Source: Actinomycetes bacterium (GTDB lineage Bacteria > Actinomycetota > Actinomycetes > Propionibacteriales > Propionibacteriaceae). From it: 11,984 nt of DNA. The notes under the pieces were generated by a model. It was not told where the DNA came from and made no database searches. It saw nothing but the letters and a program-made list of their open reading frames with translations. Numbering within the stretch: the first letter of the stretch is position 1; each line of letters starts with the position of its first letter. Of this stretch, positions 7,374 through 11,984 are shown one piece after another. The stretch spans positions 1 through 11,984 of the forward strand of contig JAEZVO010000059.1 of assembly GCA_023443125.1 (NCBI GenBank), in the 5' to 3' direction. The position numbers and the translations under genes were made by a program.

Positions 7374-7853
7374 TTACGCGACGAGTGACTTCTTGTAGAT
7401 GGCGTAGTACTCGGCCGGCTCGGTGGAATCGTCCACCTGGGGCACCTCGGGATCGTCGACGATCAAATGCTCACCGATGGGGGAGTAGCCGAGCGATACA
7501 TACAGGGGGATCGCCTTTTCGTTATTCGGATCGACGGCGAGGAACACGGCCTCGTGCCCGAGGTTACGTGCTTCCTCTTCAAGCCACTGAGACAGCGCTC
7601 GACCGGCGCCGCGGCGACGCGCCTGCGGGTACACCCACATATTCCGCAGCTCAGGTGCCCACTGGTAGTCCTCGGTGATGTCCAGCAGCGCAGTGCCGAG
7701 CGGCTCGTCATCGTCGAATGCGGCAGCGAAGAGCAGGGTTCCCTCGGCGGCAGCCTCGAAGTGAACATCGACGAGGTTGAGGTCTGGGCGCGCCTGATGT
7801 TCGCGTAGCGCGGGAAGGTCGCGTTCCTCAACAAGCCGTACGACGATAGGCAT
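7374..7853 (-). CDS. GNAT-family N-acetyltransferase
   Basis: This 159-residue single-domain protein resembles acetyl-CoA-dependent N-acetyltransferases. The core has the strand and pyrophosphate loop ELRNMWVYPQARRRGAGRAL (68-87), in which RRRGAG fits the Q/R-x-x-G-x-G/A acetyl-CoA site. Motif B follows as FLAVDPNNEKAIPLYVSLGY (104-123), the usual N..A..LY...G[FY] ending. The length is typical of the family. ATG at 7851-7853 is preceded by GAGGAGAG on the minus strand, a good ribosome site. A TATCGT -10 candidate (7877-7882, minus) lies about 24 bases upstream of the start. The acceptor substrate cannot be predicted. It converges on the metallopeptidase and is divergent from rpsO. Confidence 0.88.
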   Translation of the reverse strand: MPIVVRLVEERDLPALREHQARPDLNLVDVHFEAAAEGTLLFAAAFDDDEPLGTALLDITEDYQWAPELRNMWVYPQARRRGAGRALSQWLEEEARNLGHEAVFLAVDPNNEKAIPLYVSLGYSPIGEHLIVDDPEVPQVDDSTEPAEYYAIYKKSLVA

Positions 7854-7876
7854 GGCCTCTCCTCACAATTGCTCAA

Positions 7877-7882
7877 ACGATA
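7877..7882 (-). promoter_or_regulatory. candidate -10 box for the GNAT gene
   Basis: The minus-strand hexamer TATCGT fits TANNNT. A TTGGCG lies 15 bases further upstream (7898-7903, minus), shorter than the ideal spacing, so only the -10 is proposed. Confidence 0.35.
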
Positions 7883-7911
7883 TGGTGTGAGCCTACCCGC
7901 CAAGGGCGCAG

Positions 7912-7941
7912 TTGGGGGAAGGCGCGTCCAAGTGGTAGCAT
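7912..7941 (+). promoter_or_regulatory. candidate rpsO promoter
   Basis: TTGGGG at 7912-7917 and TAGCAT at 7936-7941 are separated by 18 bases, a plausible housekeeping sigma-factor promoter. Transcription would start near 7948 and give a leader of about 88 nt. TAGCAT is a strong TANNNT match; the -35 matches only TTG. Confidence 0.5.
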
Positions 7942-7947
7942 CTCGGG

Positions 7948-8035
7948 GTTGCCGTTTGAGCGGCCACGGCCCAGGAAGAGCTCCGACAGCACCCGCGACC
8001 GGAGCGCCGTGCAGCGAGCTGGAAGGAGCACCATC
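7948..8035 (+). promoter_or_regulatory. structured rpsO leader, possible S15 autoregulatory element
   Basis: The leader contains two inverted repeats. GCCGT (7951-7955) pairs with ACGGC (7966-7970). GCTCCG (7980-7985) pairs with CGGAGC (8000-8005) around a 14-base loop. A later CGAGCT (8015-8020) could compete for the GAGCTC region near 7978-7983. Several bacterial lineages control rpsO by S15 binding its own leader, but structures differ between lineages and I cannot assign this one to a known class. Confidence 0.35.
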
Positions 8036-8299
8036 ATGGACGCTGCGGAAAAGAAGAAGATTATCGAAGAGTACGCCACCAAGCCTGGTGACACCGGCTC
8101 GCCCGACGTGCAGATCGCGCTGCTCAGCAAGCGCATCTCGCACCTCACCGAGCACCTCAAGACCCACAAGGGCGACCACCACTCCCGTCGTGGCCTGATG
8201 CTTATGGTTGGTCAGCGTCGTCGCCTGCTCAACTACGTCGCAAAGCAGGACATCGAGCACTACCGTGAGCTCATCGCACGTCTCGGTCTGCGTCGCTGA
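8036..8299 (+). CDS. rpsO: 30S ribosomal protein S15
   Basis: This 87-residue protein matches S15, which binds the central domain of 16S rRNA early in 30S assembly and contributes to a bridge with the 50S subunit. Conserved S15 sequence is visible: GDTGSPDVQIALLSKRI (17-33), LTEHLKTHKGDHHSRRGL (36-53) and the C-terminal REL/IARLGLRR. ATG 8036 is chosen because GGAAGGAG (8021-8028) lies 7 bases upstream and the protein then has the family's usual length. The frame extends upstream to 7949, but that part reads through the leader and is unlike S15. It is followed by a strong terminator and by pnp, the common rpsO-pnp order. Confidence 0.97.
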   Translation: MDAAEKKKIIEEYATKPGDTGSPDVQIALLSKRISHLTEHLKTHKGDHHSRRGLMLMVGQRRRLLNYVAKQDIEHYRELIARLGLRR

Positions 8300-8339
8300 G
8301 TCTTCATAGGCGGGTCGCTTCGAGCGAGCCGAAATAAGT

Positions 8340-8384
8340 AATGTGGGATTCCACCGTTTTTGGTGGAATCCCACATTCTTTCTT
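8340..8384 (+). terminator. strong intrinsic terminator after rpsO
   Basis: A perfect 16-bp stem (8340-8355 with 8362-8377) encloses a GTTTTT loop and is followed by CTTTCTT. It lies 40 bases after the rpsO stop. It should end most rpsO transcripts, leaving pnp to its own promoter or to read-through. A smaller imperfect hairpin (8312-8330, core TCGCT-TCG-AGCGA) precedes it. Confidence 0.9.
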
Positions 8385-8481
8385 GGGGTGGGGCGCCGCG
8401 TGGCTGCAAGGGAAACGTCGGGCGGGTATGTCGTCGGGGCTGCTCGGCCGTCGAATGCGGGGCATTTCACGTCGCGTCCGC

Positions 8482-8487
8482 TAGCAT
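8482..8487 (+). promoter_or_regulatory. candidate -10 box for pnp; 270-base upstream region
   Basis: TAGCAT is the same hexamer seen before rpsO. If used, the pnp leader would be about 160 nt. No -35 is recognisable at 16-19 bases. The rest of the 270 bases between the terminator and the pnp start holds no convincing gene, tRNA or known RNA. Confidence 0.3.
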
Positions 8488-8654
8488 GGACGATGACAAC
8501 CGCATAGATAGTCTCATCGCCACCCAACCGGAGTGGCTCTGGTCCTCGGTAGTGGCCTTCGGGTGTGATTCCCCGCGGGCCTCGATCGAAGACCGGGTGC
8601 TCCACGGCGGTTCGTCATGTTTGGGCGGCACTAGGCGAAAGGACCCCTGCACCC

Positions 8655-10865
8655 ATGGCAGGACTTGAATACACCGAAGCCGTGATTGACAACGGCTCGT
8701 ACGGCAAACACGTCGTGCGCTTCGAATCGGGCCAGCTCGCGCAGCAGGCCGACGGCTCCGCAGCCGTCTACATCGACGACGACACCATGCTGCTCGCATC
8801 CACGTGCGCGCAGAAGACGCCGCGTGACGCAATCGATTTCTTCCCGCTCACCGTCGACATCGAAGAGCGCATGTACGCGGCCGGCAAGATCCCCGGCTCT
8901 TTCTTCCGACGCGAAGGGCGCCCCGGCGAGGCCGCCATCCTGGCCGCTCGCCTCATTGACCGCCCGCTGCGCCCCGCATTCGTCAAGGGCCTGCGCAATG
9001 AGGTGCAGGTGATCGTCACGGTTATGGCGCTGAACCCCGACGTGTACTACGACGTCGTCGCCATCAACGCCGCATCCATGGCCACCCAGCTGGCTGGTCT
9101 GCCGTTCTCCGGCCCCATCGGCGGTGTGCGCGTCGCACTCATCGACGACACGTGGGTGTGTTTCCCCACGGTCGAGCAGGTGCAGAAGTCGACCTTCCAG
9201 ATGGTGGTTGCCGGGCGCGTCCTCGACGACGGCGACGTCGCCATCATGATGGTGGAAGCCGGCGGCACCGACGCCACTTGGGAGCTTGTGCGCGGTGGCA
9301 AGACCGCCCCGACTGAGGAGGTCGTCGGTCAGGGCCTCGAGGCCGCAAAGCCGTTCATCAAGACGCTGTGCGATGCCCAGGCTGAGCTCGCTGCCAAGCT
9401 GCCGAAGGAAACCTACGACTTCCCGGTCTTCCTCGACTACCAAGACGACGTATACGCCGCTGTCGAGGAGCTCGCGAAGGACCGCATCGCTGAGGCGATG
9501 ACCATTCCTGGCAAGCAGGATCGCGACGACGCCACCCACGCCATCCGCCAGGATGTGCAGGACCAGCTCGCTGAGAAGTTTGAAGATCGCGAGAACGAGA
9601 TCGCCGCTGCGCTGAAGGCGATTACGAAGAAGATCGTTCGTCACCGCACGCTCACCGAAGGCGTGCGTATCGACGGGCGCGGCGTCACCGATATTCGTGC
9701 GCTGTCCGCCGAGGTGGCCGTCGTGCCGCGCGTGCACGGCTCGGCGCTGTTCCAGCGTGGCGAGACGCAGATCCTCGGTGTGTCGACGCTGAACATGCTG
9801 GACATGGAGCAGAAGATCGACACGCTCTCGCCCGAGCACACCAAGCGCTACATGCACAACTACAATTTCCCGCCGTACTCCACGGGTGAGACGGGGCGCG
9901 TCGGCTCGCCGAAGCGTCGCGAGGTCGGCCACGGAGCGCTCGCCGAGCGTGCGCTCGTGCCGGTGCTGCCCACGCGCGAGGAATTCCCCTACGCTATCCG
10001 CCAGGTCTCCGAGGCGCTGGGCTCGAACGGCTCCACTTCGATGGGCTCGGTGTGTGCGTCGACGATGTCGCTGCTCAACGCCGGTGTGCCGCTGCGCGCC
10101 GCCGTCGCGGGTATCGCCATGGGCCTCATGAGCGAGGAACTCGACGGCGAGACGCACTACGTCGCGCTCACCGACATCCTTGGTGCGGAAGATGCCCTGG
10201 GTGACATGGACTTCAAGGTGGCCGGCACCCGCGACTTCGTCACCGCGCTCCAGCTGGACACCAAGCTCAACGGCATTCCCGCCAGCGAGCTGCAGAAGGC
10301 GCTGCTGCAGGCCCGCGACGCGCGTCACACGCTGCTCGACGTGATGGGCGAGGCCATCGATGTACCGGACGAGATGAGCCCCTACGCGCCGCGTATCGTC
10401 GCGATCAAGGTGCCCGTCGACAAGATCGGTGAGGTCATCGGCCCCAAGGGCAAGATGATCAACCAGATCCAGGACGAGACTGGCGCCAACATCTCGATCG
10501 AAGACGACGGCACCGTGTACGTGGGTGCTGAGGACGGCGCAGCCGCCGACGCAGCCATCGCCCAGATCAACGCCATCGCCAACCCGCACATGCCGGAGAA
10601 GGGCGAGCGGTTCCTCGGTACCGTCGTGAAGACCACCACCTTCGGTGCGTTCGTGTCGTTGCTGCCTGGCAAGGACGGCCTGCTGCACATCTCGAAGCTG
10701 CGCGCGCTCGCCGGTGGCAAGCGTGTCGAGAATGTCGACGATGTGGTGAGCGTGGGCCAGAAGCTCCAGGTGGAGATCTCCGACATCGATGATCGTGGCA
10801 AGCTCTCGCTCGTCCCCGTCATCGAGGAAGACGAGAAGCAGGAGGACAGCTCCGAGGAGGAGTGA
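8655..10865 (+). CDS. pnp: Polyribonucleotide nucleotidyltransferase (PNPase / GpsI)
   Basis: This 736-residue protein degrades RNA 3'-5' with phosphate, releasing nucleoside diphosphates, and can also add tails. It is a trimeric cytoplasmic enzyme of mRNA turnover. Domain order is complete: first RNase PH domain about 10-145 (FFPLTVDIEERMYAAGKIPG, FFRREGRP, RLIDRPLRP), helical linker about 240-330, second RNase PH domain about 340-555, KH domain about 580-640 and S1 domain about 650-720. In the second RNase PH domain FPPYSTGETGRVGSPKRREV, GSNGSTSMGSVCAST and DILGAEDALGDMDFKVAGT hold the phosphate site and metal-binding aspartates (Asp507, Asp513). The KH domain has the IGEVIGPKGKMI loop, and the tail is acidic. 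ATG 8655 matches the family N-terminus; AAAGGA (8638-8643) is 11 bases upstream, a rather long spacing. An in-frame extension to 8565 is not homologous. Confidence 0.97.
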   Translation: MAGLEYTEAVIDNGSYGKHVVRFESGQLAQQADGSAAVYIDDDTMLLASTCAQKTPRDAIDFFPLTVDIEERMYAAGKIPGSFFRREGRPGEAAILAARLIDRPLRPAFVKGLRNEVQVIVTVMALNPDVYYDVVAINAASMATQLAGLPFSGPIGGVRVALIDDTWVCFPTVEQVQKSTFQMVVAGRVLDDGDVAIMMVEAGGTDATWELVRGGKTAPTEEVVGQGLEAAKPFIKTLCDAQAELAAKLPKETYDFPVFLDYQDDVYAAVEELAKDRIAEAMTIPGKQDRDDATHAIRQDVQDQLAEKFEDRENEIAAALKAITKKIVRHRTLTEGVRIDGRGVTDIRALSAEVAVVPRVHGSALFQRGETQILGVSTLNMLDMEQKIDTLSPEHTKRYMHNYNFPPYSTGETGRVGSPKRREVGHGALAERALVPVLPTREEFPYAIRQVSEALGSNGSTSMGSVCASTMSLLNAGVPLRAAVAGIAMGLMSEELDGETHYVALTDILGAEDALGDMDFKVAGTRDFVTALQLDTKLNGIPASELQKALLQARDARHTLLDVMGEAIDVPDEMSPYAPRIVAIKVPVDKIGEVIGPKGKMINQIQDETGANISIEDDGTVYVGAEDGAAADAAIAQINAIANPHMPEKGERFLGTVVKTTTFGAFVSLLPGKDGLLHISKLRALAGGKRVENVDDVVSVGQKLQVEISDIDDRGKLSLVPVIEEDEKQEDSSEEE

Positions 10866-10885
10866 GTTCCGTTCACCCAAGTGAT

Positions 10886-10923
10886 CACGGCCGGCCATTG
10901 CTCATTGGGCAAGGCCGGCCGTG
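10886..10923 (+). terminator. GC-rich hairpin between pnp and dapB
   Basis: CACGGCCGGCC (10886-10896) and GGCCGGCCGTG (10913-10923) form a perfect 11-bp stem. The 16-base loop can itself pair TTGC with GCAA, giving a longer stem with a small bulge. It begins 20 bases after the pnp stop. There is no T tail, so it may be a T-less actinobacterial terminator or an mRNA 3'-end stabiliser. Confidence 0.6.
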
Positions 10924-11024
10924 GCACGTTCGTGGGCGGACGCATCCTTGGTGCGGACCCTGCTGGTAGAACTGAAGTAGTACGAAGCGATGGATTCGCC
11001 CGAACCATGCAGGAGGTAACCAGC

Positions 11025-11768
11025 ATGAACGCAACCAAGGTTGGCGTCTTTGGCGTCAGCGGCAAGATGGGTAGCCAGGTGGTGACAGCCGTCAAGGAAG
11101 CCGAAGGCATGGTGTTCACGGGCGGCTCCGATCTTGAGGCACCCCGAGAAGACATCAACGATGCCCAGGTGGTCGTCGACTTCACCCATCCCGATGCGGT
11201 GATGGACAACATTGAATGGGCACTTGAACGCGGCCTGGACATGGTGATCGGCACCACAGGCTTCGACGAGGACAGGCTGCAGCGTGTGCGCACATTGTGC
11301 GACGAGCACCCCGACGTGGGCGTCCTCATCGCGTCGAACTTCTCCATCGGGGCGAATTTGTTGATGCGGTTCTCGGAACTCGCGGCGAAGTACTACCCGT
11401 CGGTGGAGATTGTGGAGCTGCACCATCCCAACAAGGCCGACGCCCCGTCGGGCACGGCGACGACGACCGCGCAGCGGATCGCTGCGGTGCGCGAGGAAGA
11501 GCGCATGGACGCGGTGCCGGACGCCACGGTGCACGATGAGCTGGGCGCTCGGGGTGCGCAGGTCGAGGGCATCCACGTGCACTCGGTGCGTCTGCAGGGG
11601 CTCGTTGCGCACCAGGAGGTGCTCTTCGGTGGGGCCGGTGAGAATCTCACCATCCGCCACGACTCCTTCGACCGAGCCTCGTTTATGCCCGGCGTGATTG
11701 CCGCGATCGAGCACGTGCGCACCCACAAGGGCCTCACCCTCGGGCTCTCTGAGGTGTTGGGAATCTGA
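11025..11768 (+). CDS. dapB: 4-hydroxy-tetrahydrodipicolinate reductase
   Basis: This 247-residue cytoplasmic enzyme reduces 4-hydroxy-tetrahydrodipicolinate with NAD(P)H in the diaminopimelate/lysine pathway, supplying peptidoglycan and lysine. The N-terminal Rossmann domain has VGVFGVSGKMG (6-16), VVVDFTHPDAV (49-59) and VIGTTGF (74-80). The catalytic and substrate domain has ASNFSIGANLL (103-113) and the signature ELHHPNKADAPSGTA (131-145), in which His133 and Lys137 match the catalytic pair of the family; IHVHSVRLQGLVAHQEVLF follows. ATG 11025 is chosen because AGGAGGT (11011-11017) lies 7 bases upstream and the length is normal. An in-frame extension to 10881 runs through the hairpin and is not homologous. 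A TAGAAC -10-like box at 10967-10972 is possible but unsupported by a -35. Confidence 0.96.
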   Translation: MNATKVGVFGVSGKMGSQVVTAVKEAEGMVFTGGSDLEAPREDINDAQVVVDFTHPDAVMDNIEWALERGLDMVIGTTGFDEDRLQRVRTLCDEHPDVGVLIASNFSIGANLLMRFSELAAKYYPSVEIVELHHPNKADAPSGTATTTAQRIAAVREEERMDAVPDATVHDELGARGAQVEGIHVHSVRLQGLVAHQEVLFGGAGENLTIRHDSFDRASFMPGVIAAIEHVRTHKGLTLGLSEVLGI

Positions 11769-11791
11769 ATCTGTCTCGGTTCTGCTCCGCT

Positions 11792-11868
11792 CATCGAGTA
11801 GGTCCGCGCCTGCTCTTCTCCGATCGTCGAGTAGGTCCGCGCCTGCTCTTCTCCGATCGTCGAGTAGG
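11792..11868. repeat. 33-bp tandem repeats, two copies plus a third partial
   Basis: Unit 1 (11792-11824) and unit 2 (11825-11857) are identical except for one base near their 5' ends (CATCGAG versus CGTCGAG). A third copy starts at 11858 and holds for about 11 bases before diverging. Each unit begins with the TCGAGTAGG core, and the repeats lie in the non-coding gap after dapB. Similar TCGAGTAGGC-type intergenic repeats are familiar from actinobacterial genomes; that comparison is from memory. Confidence 0.85.
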
Positions 11869-11879
11869 CCCGAAGGGCC
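11867..11879. repeat. short GGCCC-GAA-GGGCC palindrome
   Basis: A 5-bp perfect stem with a GAA loop directly follows the third TCGAGTAGG core. It lies 8 bases from the transposase stop on the minus strand. It may be part of the intergenic repeat family or lie near the boundary of the mobile element. Confidence 0.6.
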
Positions 11880-11886
11880 GATGGTC

Positions 11887-11984
11887 TTATGGTTTGTCAA
11901 GCCATGTTTGGAGGTCGTGTTTGAGGGTTGGGTAGAGGTTTCTGCAGATGTGGCGTTTGAGTGCGCGGATGGCTTCTGGCTTGG
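11887..11984 (-). mobile_element. probable IS110-family transposase, 3' end only (partial at window edge)
   Basis: On the minus strand the window edge is open in a frame that ends with TAA at 11887-11889. The 31 residues include KPEAIRALKRHICRNLYPTL followed by KHDLQTWLDKP. A C-terminal EA(I/L)R.LKR...(R/D)..Y..L pattern is typical of IS110-family DEDD transposases, which follow a Transposase_20 domain. Most of the gene lies beyond the window, so the family assignment rests on a short tail, and a different transposase class remains possible. The neighbouring non-coding bases carry the tandem repeats described separately. Confidence 0.6.

Noticed and set aside
7949..8035. N-terminal extension of S15
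   Set aside because: The extra 29 residues read through the leader hairpins, and S15 has its normal length from 8036, which has a good ribosome site.
7463..8605. Minus-strand open frame of 380 codons across GNAT, rpsO and the pnp leader
   Set aside because: It overlaps three independent features, including a terminator and S15, and its residues look like random GC-rich translation.
8565..8654. N-terminal extension of PNPase
   Set aside because: Family homology starts at the residues after ATG 8655; the extension has no similarity.
8486..8668. Possible small upstream ORF ending just inside pnp
   Set aside because: Its ATG lies inside the TAGCAT box, there is no ribosome site, and the peptide is unlike anything recognisable.
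8631..10898. Minus-strand open frame of 755 codons across pnp
   Set aside because: It is exactly antisense to a well-conserved PNPase gene. It has no recognisable domain and is the usual by-product of GC-rich codon bias.
10881..11024. N-terminal extension of DapB
   Set aside because: It would translate the 11-bp hairpin and lacks homology; the AGGAGGT site points to 11025.
11792..11868. CRISPR array
   Set aside because: The units are directly adjacent with no unique spacers, so this is a plain tandem repeat.

Overview
The window is about 12 kb of GC-rich chromosomal DNA. It looks like an actinobacterium (Actinomycetota): codons favour G or C in third position, several starts are GTG, the ribosomal protein S15, PNPase and DapB sequences are of actinobacterial type, and -10 boxes are of the TANNNT kind. 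A family or genus cannot be fixed from the sequence alone. No phage, plasmid, CRISPR, tRNA or rRNA signal was seen.

Left third (1-4263): a decaying, IS-damaged operon. The window opens in the 3' end of an IS481-type transposase. Directly after its stop comes the C-terminal part of an AMP-dependent acyl-CoA synthetase that has lost its N-terminal half. It is followed, with ATGA overlaps and short gaps, by two SsuC/TauC-type ABC permeases (both intact), an ATPase with an internal deletion plus frameshift, and an NMT1/SsuA-like lipoprotein binding protein with a frameshift. The layout suggests an ancestral system that imported a small organic anion, perhaps a carboxylate, and activated it with CoA. 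Three of its five genes are broken, so it is probably non-functional now.

Middle (4273-7853): envelope-related and accessory genes. A DUF2207 membrane protein (minus strand) and a proline/glutamine-rich, membrane-anchored zinc metallopeptidase of the YpfJ type (plus strand) are divergent. They share a 100-bp intergenic region with a perfect 6-8-6 inverted repeat and candidate -10 boxes on both strands. A GNAT acetyltransferase on the minus strand converges on the metallopeptidase.

Right third (7854-11768): conserved housekeeping genes rpsO (S15), pnp (PNPase/GpsI) and dapB (dihydrodipicolinate reductase), all on the plus strand. rpsO has a promoter-like sequence and a hairpin-containing leader of about 88 nt. 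A perfect 16-bp hairpin with a T-rich tail separates rpsO from pnp, and an 11-bp GC-rich hairpin without a T tail separates pnp from dapB. The M16 peptidase gene often found after pnp in actinobacteria is absent here.

Right edge (11769-11984): 33-bp tandem repeats and a short palindrome, then the 3' end of a probable IS110-family transposase on the minus strand. The window is therefore bounded by transposase 3' ends on both sides. I found no clear case of an undescribed multi-gene system. The points most worth a second look are the degraded uptake operon, the shared palindrome in the divergent region, the rpsO leader, and the repeat block beside the IS110-like end.
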